The notes beneath the pieces are model-generated. The model saw only the letters and a program-made list of their open reading frames with translations, searched no databases and was not told where the DNA came from. Of a DNA stretch of 8,771 nucleotides, positions 1 through 6,494 are shown piece by piece; position 1 is the stretch's first letter; every line of letters starts with the position of its first letter. Source of the DNA: Burkholderiales bacterium (GTDB lineage: Bacteria; Pseudomonadota; Gammaproteobacteria; Burkholderiales; Casimicrobiaceae); contig JAITBX010000020.1 in the NCBI GenBank assembly GCA_031283405.1, positions 1 to 8,771 of the forward strand, in the 5' to 3' direction. Position numbers and translations under genes: made by a program.

Positions 1-260
1 AAAGTTTCTCCGTCGGGAAATACGGCGATGCGCGCTTGCGGATGTTTCGCTTGCGTTAACCACCAGCGTATCTCTTCTTCGAGACGCCGGACAGCGGCGG
101 AATCTTCGCAAACAATCAACAGCGTGGATTTTTGTCGGATGCACAACAACGCGGTTTGCGCGAGCGCAAGCGCATCGCCGGAGCCGGCCATTGCGGGCAA
201 CGTGATTTTTTGTCCGGCAACGGGTAGTTTTGTTAATGTGTGCGAAAGCAAAAACGACAT
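1..260 (-). CDS. mfd: Transcription-repair coupling factor Mfd, N-terminal fragment (cut by window edge)
   Basis: Mfd is the ATP-dependent translocase that removes RNA polymerase stalled at DNA lesions and recruits UvrA for nucleotide excision repair. Only the first 86 codons are visible, reading from ATG at 260-258 to the window edge without a stop. They match the start of the UvrB-like N-terminal region: a short basic N-terminus, then a GSGDALALAQ block (about residues 27-36), a hydrophobic strand STLLIV, a helix rich in Glu/Arg, and AVFPDGET just before the edge. Mfd proteins usually read FPDWETLPYD at that point, so this copy has Gly in place of the usual Trp. The start lies 6 bases after the manC stop with no good Shine-Dalgarno, so the gene is probably co-transcribed with manC. 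Identification rests on the N-terminal motifs alone; the helicase domains are outside the window. Confidence 0.8.
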   Translation of the reverse strand, partial: MSFLLSHTLTKLPVAGQKITLPAMAGSGDALALAQTALLCIRQKSTLLIVCEDSAAVRRLEEEIRWWLTQAKHPQARIAVFPDGET

Positions 261-266
261 GCGTGT

Positions 267-1772
267 TCAGGCATTTTCAGGTTTGGCGCGTCCATACACA
301 TCGTCGAAACGTTCAATGTCGTCCTCGCCGAAATAACTGCCGCATTGTATTTCGATGATGACGAGCGGCGTGTCTCCCGGATTTTCAAGGCGGTGTTTGA
401 CGCCTGCCGGAATGAGCGTCGATTCGTTGTGTTGCAACAGAAAACTGTCTTCGCCGCGTGTCACCTTGGCGGTTCCTTGCGTGACGACCCAATGTTCGCT
501 GCGGAATTGATGCCGTTGCAGCGATAAAGCCGCGCGCGGCACGACTTCGATTTCCTTGACCTTGACGTTGGCGCTTTCGTACAACACTGTGTAGCGCCCC
601 CACGGGCGACGGACGGTGTTCGGCGTGCGGCAACGGGCATCGCCGCGCGCGGCCAGTTGCGCGGTGACGGCGCGCACTTCTTGCACGCGATCACGATGTG
701 CCACCAATACGGCGTCGGCGGTTTCGGCAACAATCAAATCGTCAACGCCGACAGTTGCTACCAAACGATTCTCGGCATAAACCCTCGTGTTGCGGCAAGC
801 GTGCGAAATCACGTCGCCGTGCAGGCGGTTGCCGCCACCGTCGGCGGGAACGAGATCCGTCCACGCTGTCCATGAGCCGATGTCGTTCCAATCAAACGCG
901 CCGCAAACGACAGCGCCGTTTCCGATTTTTTCCATGATCGCGCGGTCGAAAGCGATATCGGGAATTTGCGAGAACGAAGTTTGTTCCAAAATTCCAATAT
1001 CGGGTTGCGGCGCGCGAACTTTTTTCCAAGCGTTTTGCGCTGCATCCCACAACGCTTCGGTGTGATGCGCGAAGGCTTCGCACACATCGCCGACGCGAAA
1101 GCAAAACATTCCGGCGTTCCAGAAAACGCGGCCTTGCAATGGCCGGCTTTCGATCAGTTGACGTACTTTTTCTTCTGACGGTTTTTCGATGAAGCGAACG
1201 ATATCGCAAGACGGCATAGCCGGGTCATTCCATTGCAGCGTTTGCCCGACCTCGATATAACCGAAGCCGGTCTCAATGCGCGTCGGCTTGATGCCAAAGG
1301 TCACGATCTCGTGACGGGCGGCGCACACGCACGCTGTCTGGACTGCGGCGGCAAACGCTTGTTGATTTTCGATCAGATGGTCGGCGGGCAACACCAACAA
1401 AACCGCATCGTCGGCGTTTTCACCGCAATGTTGACGCGCCCACAATGCCGCCATTGCAATCGCGGCAGCGGTGTTGCGCCCTTCCGGTTCGGCAAGAAAC
1501 GATGCACGGATTGTACTGCCGATGTCCGATAACGTTTCCGCGACCAGTGAACGGATCATCGGCAAAAGCGATTCGGCGGTCACAGTTAAAAGGGTTTCAA
1601 CGCCGGGCAGCGCAGCGGCGCGGGCGACGGTTTTTCCGAACAACGTTCCACCTTGCGGTAATGTCAGAAACGGTTTGGGATGCTCCGTGCGCGACAACGG
1701 CCACAAGCGTTGGCCGCTGCCGCCGGCAAGAATCACCGGAATGAGAAGGGGAGGCGGTGAAATGTTTTTCAT
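267..1772 (-). CDS. manC: Mannose-1-phosphate guanylyltransferase / mannose-6-phosphate isomerase (ManC/AlgA type)
   Basis: A 501-residue bifunctional cytoplasmic enzyme that makes GDP-mannose for cell-surface polysaccharides. It converts fructose-6-P to mannose-6-P and joins mannose-1-P to GTP; a phosphomannomutase is needed between the steps and is not in this window. The N-terminal nucleotidyltransferase domain (about 10-300) shows the pyrophosphorylase signature LAGGSGQRLWPLSR (15-28), HPKPFL (31-36), LPADHLI (128-134), GFGYIE (169-174), FIEKPS (194-199) and FWNAGMF (217-223). The C-terminal type II isomerase cupin (about 388-490) shows RPWGRY, EHWVVTQGTAKVT, HRLENPG and GSYFGEDDIERF. Length is usual for the family. 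The signature has Gln where Thr is commonest. The cupin metal motif reads H421-Q-F423-R-S-E, while ManC/AlgA normally has HHHRAE, so a likely metal-ligand His is Phe. The ATG overlaps the metH stop as ATGA and no strong Shine-Dalgarno is visible, so translational coupling is likely. No other polysaccharide gene is nearby. Confidence 0.93.
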   Translation of the reverse strand: MKNISPPPLLIPVILAGGSGQRLWPLSRTEHPKPFLTLPQGGTLFGKTVARAAALPGVETLLTVTAESLLPMIRSLVAETLSDIGSTIRASFLAEPEGRNTAAAIAMAALWARQHCGENADDAVLLVLPADHLIENQQAFAAAVQTACVCAARHEIVTFGIKPTRIETGFGYIEVGQTLQWNDPAMPSCDIVRFIEKPSEEKVRQLIESRPLQGRVFWNAGMFCFRVGDVCEAFAHHTEALWDAAQNAWKKVRAPQPDIGILEQTSFSQIPDIAFDRAIMEKIGNGAVVCGAFDWNDIGSWTAWTDLVPADGGGNRLHGDVISHACRNTRVYAENRLVATVGVDDLIVAETADAVLVAHRDRVQEVRAVTAQLAARGDARCRTPNTVRRPWGRYTVLYESANVKVKEIEVVPRAALSLQRHQFRSEHWVVTQGTAKVTRGEDSFLLQHNESTLIPAGVKHRLENPGDTPLVIIEIQCGSYFGEDDIERFDDVYGRAKPENA

Positions 1773-4477
1773 TGAGATTGATAGCCCTGTTTTTCAGAGG
1801 CGATATTTTGCGCCAGCAATTTTCGCGCCGCAGTTTCGTCGATACTATTGCGCGCCGCGAAATCGCGCAACTGGTCGTCGCCGATAACACCGACGGCGAA
1901 ATAACGCGCTTCGGGATGCGCCAGATAAAAACCGGAAATGGAAGAAGCCGGAATCATCATGAAGTTTTCGGTGATGCACATGCCGATCTCGGCGGCATTC
2001 AACCAATCGAGCAACGCGGCTTTAACGCTGTGTTCGGGGCAGGCCGGATAGCCCGGCGCCGGACGGATGCCCTGATAGCGTTCGTTCAGCAACGCCGCGA
2101 AGTCGATGGAAGAAGTTTCTTTTTCGTAACCCCAGTAATGAATGCGCACTTCACGATGCAACCATTCGGCCAACGCTTCGGTCAATCGATCGGCCAGCGA
2201 TTTCAGCATCAGCGCCGAATAATCATCGTGCGTTTGCCGGAAGCGTTCAAGTTGCGGTTCAATACCGAGACCGGCGGTAAGCGCAAAGGCGCCGACGAAA
2301 TCGCCGCCTTCTTGTCGAGTGTGCACAAAATCGGCGAGGCTGTAATTGGGCTTGCCTTCGGGACGCTGTTGTTGTTGCCGCAGCAGCGGCCAGCGCAGTT
2401 GTCGCGCGCCGTCGCTGAGCAAAATATCGTCACCATCTCGGCAGGAAGGCCACACACCAAACACGGCGGCGGTGTGCAGCCAGCGTTCCTCGGTAATTTT
2501 TTTCAACATGGTTTGCGCGTCGGCGAAAACAAGCTTTGCCTGTTCGCCGACAGCGGCGCTGTCGAGAATTTCAGGATAGTGGCCGGGCAAATCCCATGCT
2601 TGAAAAAACGGCGACCAATCGATGTAAGGAACAAGTTGCGCCAGCGGCACATCGGAAAGGATTTGCCGCCCGGAGATTTGCGGCGCGACGGGAACGTAAT
2701 CGACCGAAGGTTTGAACGCATTAGCGCGCGCTTTATCGAGGGGAATCAGCGCGGAGCCTTTTTTCTGTGCGTGTTGTTCGCGGATTCTGGCGTAATCGGC
2801 GGCGATCTCGGCGGCAAAAGTGTCGCGCTGTGTTTCGGACAACAACCGGGTGACGACGCCGACACTGCGCGACGCATCCGGCACATAGACGGTGACGCCC
2901 TGATAATGCGGCGCGATCTTGACAGCGGTGTGAACGCGCGATGTGGTCGCGCCGCCGATCAGAAGCGGGCAACGCAAACCGGCGCGTTGCATTTCAGCGG
3001 CGACATGCGCCATTTCTTCGAGCGACGGCGTGATGAGTCCGGAGAGGCCGACGGCGTCGGCGTTGACGGCAATCGTGGTGTCGATGATTTTTTGCGCCGG
3101 CACCATTACGCCGAGGTCGATCACTTCAAAATTGTTGCATTGCAACACGACGGAAACGATGTTTTTACCGATGTCGTGAACGTCGCCTTTGACGGTAGCG
3201 ATGACGATGCGTCCTTTGCTTTGCACCTTGCCGCCTTTTTCCTGTTCGATGAACGGCACCAACCAAGAGACAGCTTCTTTCATCACCCGCGCGCTCTTCA
3301 CCACTTGCGGCAGAAACATCTTGCCTTCGCCGAAACGGTCGCCAACAATGTTCATGCCTTGCATCAGCGGGCCTTCGATGACTTCAAGCGTTTTTCCGCC
3401 GCGCACGACAATCGCTTGCCGAACGGCGGCGAGGTCTTCGGTCAGCCGAGAAGCGTTACCGCGGATCAGCGCATGAATAACACGCTCCTCCGCGGACGAC
3501 GGCCATTCATCGCGTGAGGTTTCCGTTTGTTTTCCCTGCGAGCGATACCGTTCGGCAATCGAAATCAAATGCTCGGTGGCGCTGCCATGTTTCGATGGGC
3601 GGTTGAGCACAACATCTTCCACGGCCTCGCGCAATTCCGGATCGAGCTCATCGTAAACGCCAAGCTGGCCGGCGTTGACGATGCCCATCGTCAAACCGTT
3701 TTGAATCGCGTGGTAAAGAAACACCGTGTGAATCGCTTCGCGCACCGTGTCGTTGCCGCGAAAACTGAAGCTGACGTTTGAAATGCCGCCGGACACTTTG
3801 GCGTGCGGAAGATACTCGCGTATCCAGCGCGTCGCGTGAATGAAATCCAGCGCGTAGTTAGCGTGCTCATCAATGCCGGTGGCGACGGCGAACACGTTGG
3901 GATCGAAAACAATATCTTCCGGCGCAAATCCGGCCTTTTGCGTGAGCGAATCGTAAGCGCGTTGACAAATGGCGATGCGGCGCTCAAACGTATCGGCTTG
4001 CCCTTGCTCATCGAACGCCATCACGACGGCAGCGCCGCCGTAACGTTTGACAGCGCGAGCACGGCGCAGAAATTCCTCTTCGCCCTCTTTCAGCGACAAC
4101 GAATTGACCAGCGCGCGCCCCTGCACACATTTCAAACCGGCTTCAATGACTTCCCAACGCGATGAGTCAATCATCACCGGCACGCGGGCGATGTCCGGTT
4201 CGGTGGCGATAATGTTCAGGAAGCGCGTCATGGCGGCAACCGAATCGAGCATCGCTTCGTCCATATTGACGTCGATGATTTGCGCACCGTTTTCCACTTG
4301 ATTTCGCGCGACTTCGACCGCCGCCGCAAAATCGCCGGCCAGAATCAGCCGCGCGAACGCTTTCGAACCGGTGACGTTGGTGCGTTCGCCGACGTTGATG
4401 AACAGCGAATCATCGCCGATGTTCAGCGGCTCCAGGCCGGAGAGGCGGAGGGGGCGGGAAGGGGGAAACAATCTCAA
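1769..4477 (-). CDS. metH: Cobalamin-dependent methionine synthase, C-terminal part (folate, cobalamin and activation domains)
   Basis: This 902-residue protein carries the methyltetrahydrofolate, B12 and reactivation modules of MetH, which moves a methyl group from methyl-THF via cobalamin to homocysteine. The pterin-binding domain follows RLSGLEPLN (about 11-19) and shows VGERTNVTGS (29-38), DVNMDEAMLD (69-78), VMIDSSRWEVIEAGL (101-115) and VSFSFRGND (235-243). The cobalamin domain has a cap helix region with FGEGKMFLPQVVKSARVMK (382-400), then DVHDIG (432-437), whose His434 is the expected lower cobalt ligand, and IGGATTS (507-513). The SAM-binding activation domain fills about 580-895 and includes RPAPGYPACPEH (805-816). 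The homocysteine domain is missing here and lies at 5421-6467, beyond mrr. The start is forced: an in-frame TGA sits at 4486-4484, and the only usable start codons are TTG at 4477-4475 (drawn) or TTG at 4471-4469. The first ATG is at residue 72, inside the folate domain. The end overlaps manC by ATGA. Confidence 0.96.
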   Translation of the reverse strand: MRLFPPSRPLRLSGLEPLNIGDDSLFINVGERTNVTGSKAFARLILAGDFAAAVEVARNQVENGAQIIDVNMDEAMLDSVAAMTRFLNIIATEPDIARVPVMIDSSRWEVIEAGLKCVQGRALVNSLSLKEGEEEFLRRARAVKRYGGAAVVMAFDEQGQADTFERRIAICQRAYDSLTQKAGFAPEDIVFDPNVFAVATGIDEHANYALDFIHATRWIREYLPHAKVSGGISNVSFSFRGNDTVREAIHTVFLYHAIQNGLTMGIVNAGQLGVYDELDPELREAVEDVVLNRPSKHGSATEHLISIAERYRSQGKQTETSRDEWPSSAEERVIHALIRGNASRLTEDLAAVRQAIVVRGGKTLEVIEGPLMQGMNIVGDRFGEGKMFLPQVVKSARVMKEAVSWLVPFIEQEKGGKVQSKGRIVIATVKGDVHDIGKNIVSVVLQCNNFEVIDLGVMVPAQKIIDTTIAVNADAVGLSGLITPSLEEMAHVAAEMQRAGLRCPLLIGGATTSRVHTAVKIAPHYQGVTVYVPDASRSVGVVTRLLSETQRDTFAAEIAADYARIREQHAQKKGSALIPLDKARANAFKPSVDYVPVAPQISGRQILSDVPLAQLVPYIDWSPFFQAWDLPGHYPEILDSAAVGEQAKLVFADAQTMLKKITEERWLHTAAVFGVWPSCRDGDDILLSDGARQLRWPLLRQQQQRPEGKPNYSLADFVHTRQEGGDFVGAFALTAGLGIEPQLERFRQTHDDYSALMLKSLADRLTEALAEWLHREVRIHYWGYEKETSSIDFAALLNERYQGIRPAPGYPACPEHSVKAALLDWLNAAEIGMCITENFMMIPASSISGFYLAHPEARYFAVGVIGDDQLRDFAARNSIDETAARKLLAQNIASEKQGYQSQ

Positions 4478-4480
4478 TCT
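4469..4480 (-). repeat. Tandem AGATTG AGATTG at the mrr/metH junction
   Basis: Two adjacent copies of AGATTG cover the mrr stop and both possible TTG starts of the metH C-terminal part. The second copy encodes Arg-Leu of the restored linker. The AGAT core recurs at 5459-5456, at the other edge of the inserted segment. The repeat is short, so a chance origin is possible. Confidence 0.6.
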
Positions 4481-5400
4481 TCCTCAAAGTAATCCGAATC
4501 AATGCGCTTAATGTTGTAAGAGGAAACGATTGAAACGCCGATATCAAAATCGATCATCAGATTCGCAAGATGCTCGCCATCAATAAGAACCACTTTTTTT
4601 GCGGTTAGCCGCGAAATATAATCACGCGCCTCCTTGGTATAGGAAGAAGTGGTAATGAAGATGCCTTTTGTTGCCCCTTTTCCTTCAAGCGCACCAACAA
4701 AATCCCGAATTTCTCGGACGCTTACATCACTTTGCCAGCGTTTTGCCTGAATGTAAACGACATCCAGACCCAAGCGATCTTCGTTGATGATTCCGTCGAT
4801 GCCGCCGTCTCCGCTTTTGCCGAGATGTGTTCCGGCATCCTGACGCGATCCCCCGTAACCCATTTTGACAAGTAGTTCGATGACTAGCTTTTCAAAAAAA
4901 GTTGGATCGCAGTCATGTACGCGCTTCAAAAGATCATCGGCAAGCTTACTGCGAAGTTCCTGATAAGCGGCGTCAAGTGCCTCTTCCGGGGTCTGCTTGG
5001 TTACGGGAGGCAGAGGTTCACGAGGTTCTGGTTCCCTACTGTTTTTTAATGACTGGGGAGATCTCCATTCCAGAAACTCCGGAGATCGTTGCTTGAGAAA
5101 ATCGATGTCAATAACAGGCGGGTTTTCTTTGAGAATATCTTTCCCGCGCTGTGTAATGCGCATAACCCCGCGGCGAGAAGATTCCATCATGCCTGCTTTG
5201 ATAAGACCAGTCCTTGCCCATCCAACACGATTATCAAATACAGTTTGCTGTCCACTGGGAAGAAGGCTCTTGCGCTCGGCATCGTTTAACTGAAGTTGAT
5301 TGGCCAGCGTTCTGACAACCTCGTACCGAGGATGTTCTTTTTCATCTTCCATGAGCCGGAGCAAGGGGAGGAATAATTCCTCAAATGTTGGGATAGCCAT
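4474..5400 (-). CDS. mrr: Mrr-type modification-dependent restriction endonuclease
   Basis: This 308-residue protein has the layout of E. coli Mrr, a type IV restriction enzyme that cuts DNA carrying foreign methylation. The N-terminal winged-helix DNA-binding region (about 1-95) includes MAIPTFEELFLPLL, SGQQTVFDNRVGWA and RRGVMRITQRGKDIL. A charged, Pro-rich linker follows (about 96-140). The catalytic PD-(D/E)xK fold (about 160-290) shows FEKLVIELLVKMGYGG (169-184), GDGGIDG (197-203), VYIQAKRW (215-222), GIFITTSSYTKEARDY (246-261) and VLIDGEHLANLM (271-282). Asp202 and the Gln218-x-Lys220 pair give the D...QxK active site of the family, so it looks intact. The ATG at 5400 is preceded by GAGAGAA. 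Base composition differs from its neighbours: 25 G+C in 4561-4620 against 35 in 5821-5880 by hand count. No methyltransferase, specificity subunit or mobile-element gene lies beside it. It stands inside metH and appears horizontally acquired. Family assignment is confident; the sequence it cuts is unknown. Confidence 0.94.
   Translation of the reverse strand: MAIPTFEELFLPLLRLMEDEKEHPRYEVVRTLANQLQLNDAERKSLLPSGQQTVFDNRVGWARTGLIKAGMMESSRRGVMRITQRGKDILKENPPVIDIDFLKQRSPEFLEWRSPQSLKNSREPEPREPLPPVTKQTPEEALDAAYQELRSKLADDLLKRVHDCDPTFFEKLVIELLVKMGYGGSRQDAGTHLGKSGDGGIDGIINEDRLGLDVVYIQAKRWQSDVSVREIRDFVGALEGKGATKGIFITTSSYTKEARDYISRLTAKKVVLIDGEHLANLMIDFDIGVSIVSSYNIKRIDSDYFEED
4481..4485 (-). promoter_or_regulatory. 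Ribosome binding site for the metH C-terminal part, located inside mrr
   Basis: GAGGA lies in the last codons of mrr. It is 3 bases before the TTG at 4477-4475, which is short, and 9 bases before the TTG at 4471-4469, which is more normal. The second TTG may therefore be the true start, giving a 900-residue protein and a 2-base gap after mrr instead of a 4-base overlap. Either way, ribosomes ending mrr are placed to re-initiate on metH. Confidence 0.55.
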
Positions 5401-5404
5401 AAGG

Positions 5405-5411
5405 TTCTCTC
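5405..5411 (-). promoter_or_regulatory. Weak ribosome binding site of mrr
   Basis: GAGAGAA ends four bases before the mrr ATG at 5400-5398. It is a partial match to the Shine-Dalgarno sequence and supports that start over any internal one. Confidence 0.5.
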
Positions 5412-5416
5412 AGTAA

Positions 5417-5444
5417 ATTATCATTCGACAGATGTTAATGGTAA
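5417..5444 (-). promoter_or_regulatory. Candidate sigma-70 promoter of mrr
   Basis: On the minus strand TTACCA (5444-5439, four of six matches to TTGACA) and GATAAT (5422-5417, five of six to TATAAT) are 16 bases apart. They lie in the AT-rich tail of the metH N-terminal part. Transcription would begin about 10 bases before the mrr ATG and continue into the metH C-terminal part. The call comes from motif matching alone in an AT-rich stretch, where chance matches are frequent. Confidence 0.4.
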
Positions 5445-6467
5445 TTCAGTTTCACATCTGCGCGGCGCGATGTTTTTCACAGCATTCGCAATCGCCTTGA
5501 TGTGCGCTGGTGTCGTGCCGCAACAACCGCCAAGAATGTTGACCCAGCCTTGTTCGGCGAATTCTCGGACGAGCCGCGCGGTGGTTTCCGGCGTTTCGTC
5601 GTAGCCGGTGTCGGACATTGGATTGGGCAGTCCGGCGTTCGGATAACAGAGCACAAAGGTGTCGGCGGCTTGCGCCAGCGCTTCGATGTGCGGACGCATC
5701 AGTTCGGCACCGAGCGCGCAGTTCAATCCGACGGCGAGCGGCGCGTAGGGGCGCACGGAATTCCAGAAGGCTTCCGGCGTCTGGCCGGAAAGGGTGCGTC
5801 CCGAAGCGTCGGTGATGGTGCCGGAAATCATCACCGGCAGGCGTTGTCCGGCGTCGTCGAAAAAAGTTTCGGCGGCAAACAACGCGGCTTTGGCGTTCAA
5901 CGTGTCGAAGACGGTTTCGATCAGCAGAATGTCGGCGCCGCCTTCGGCCAGCCCTTCAATCGCTTCGCGGTAAGCGGCGACCAGTTCGTCGAAGGTGATG
6001 TTGCGAACCGCAGGATCGGAAACGTCGGGAGAAATCGAAGCGGTGCGGTTGGTCGGGCCGAGCGCGCCGGCGACAAAGCGCGGTTTGTCCGGCGTTTTCG
6101 CGGTGGCGCAGTCGGCGCATTGCCGCGCCAGTGTTGCGGCGGCGCGGTTCATTTCGCGCGCTTTGTCTTGCAGCCGGTAGTCGGCTTGGGCGATACGCGA
6201 CGCGCCGAAGGTGTTGGTTTCGATAATGTCGGCGCCGGCGTCGAGGTAAGCGTCGTGAATGCCGGCGATGATGTCCGGTTGAGTCAGCACCAACACATCG
6301 TTATTGCCTTTTTGTTCCGGATGATGATGCAAACAACTGCGCGCACCGCCGCGAAAATCGTCTTCGGTGAGATGGTGTTGCTGGATCATGGTGCCCATCG
6401 CGCCGTCCAGAATCAGGATGCGTTGACGAAGCAATTCGGCGAGTTCGGCGGTGCGGTCGGGTTGCAT
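5421..6467 (-). CDS. metH: Cobalamin-dependent methionine synthase, N-terminal part (homocysteine-binding domain)
   Basis: This 348-residue protein is the Zn-dependent homocysteine-binding barrel of MetH, where homocysteine is activated to accept the methyl group from cobalamin. It opens like E. coli MetH, with RILILDGAMGTMIQ (16-29), and continues with KGNNDVLVL (53-61), IIETNTF (81-87), GALGPTNRTASISPDV (134-149) and PNAGLPNP (276-283). The three Zn ligands are present: Cys250 in GLNCALGAE, and Cys315 and Cys316 in GGCCGTTP. The natural-looking part ends at APRR (334-337). The last eleven residues, CETELPLTSVE, are AT-rich in codon choice, have no counterpart in MetH as I recall it, and probably come from the segment that brought mrr. 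I chose ATG at 6467; an upstream TTG at 6485 would add MLFFVF, which does not resemble MetH starts. Neither has a clear Shine-Dalgarno. The SPOR gene ends 27 bases upstream, so no room remains for a B12 riboswitch. The folate and cobalamin modules are at 1769-4477. Confidence 0.95.
   Translation of the reverse strand: MQPDRTAELAELLRQRILILDGAMGTMIQQHHLTEDDFRGGARSCLHHHPEQKGNNDVLVLTQPDIIAGIHDAYLDAGADIIETNTFGASRIAQADYRLQDKAREMNRAAATLARQCADCATAKTPDKPRFVAGALGPTNRTASISPDVSDPAVRNITFDELVAAYREAIEGLAEGGADILLIETVFDTLNAKAALFAAETFFDDAGQRLPVMISGTITDASGRTLSGQTPEAFWNSVRPYAPLAVGLNCALGAELMRPHIEALAQAADTFVLCYPNAGLPNPMSDTGYDETPETTARLVREFAEQGWVNILGGCCGTTPAHIKAIANAVKNIAPRRCETELPLTSVE
5429..5460. repeat. Inverted repeat CAGATGT-18 bases-ACATCTG beside the metH/mrr junction
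   Basis: Two perfect 7-base arms (5429-5435 and 5454-5460) flank 18 bases. The candidate -35 box of mrr (5439-5444) lies between them. The outer arm sits exactly where metH-like sequence ends. It could be an operator for mrr, a remnant of an element end, or chance; as a transcript hairpin the loop is rather long. No protein gene for a matching regulator is present. Confidence 0.5.
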
Positions 6468-6494
6468 GAAAACGAAAAATAGCAAAAGGAAAAA

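Larger units (their letters stand above)
4475..5459. other. Inferred inserted segment carrying mrr within the metH linker
   Basis: Outside these limits both flanks are MetH-like and GC-rich; inside is AT-richer DNA with mrr, its promoter-like sequence and the novel tail of the metH N-terminal part. Removing about 985 bases between the AGAT copies (5459-5456 and 4474-4471) joins CGC AGA to TTG TTT in one frame and gives ...NIAPRR followed by LFPPSRPLRLSGLEPLN. In E. coli MetH, as recalled, APR and RLSGL are also separated by nine residues. No transposase, integrase or long terminal repeat is present, so the mechanism of entry is unknown. The boundaries are inferred and could shift by several bases. 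Confidence 0.6.

Noticed and set aside
1757..3517. A 586-codon open frame on the plus strand
   Set aside because: It lies antisense to the well-supported metH C-terminal part and encodes no recognisable domain. Long antisense frames are a common by-product of codon bias in GC-rich genes.
4474..5400. Complete type I or type II restriction-modification system
   Set aside because: No methyltransferase or specificity gene is in the window, and the D...QxK nuclease with winged helix fits stand-alone Mrr.
4474..5460. Insertion sequence or transposon around mrr
   Set aside because: There is no transposase, integrase or long terminal inverted repeat in the roughly 1 kb segment; only very short repeats mark its edges.
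1769..6467. metH as a decayed pseudogene
   Set aside because: Both parts keep full-length open frames and all key residues seen (Cys250, Cys315, Cys316, His434, RPAPGY), so selection appears to have continued after the split.
5502..6482. A 326-codon open frame on the plus strand
   Set aside because: It is antisense to the metH N-terminal part, rich in Gly/Arg/Val, without motif or initiation signals; best read as a shadow of metH codon bias.
6468..6494. Cobalamin riboswitch before metH
   Set aside because: Only 27 T-rich bases separate the SPOR stop from the metH ATG, too few for this RNA, and no B12-box-like sequence was seen.
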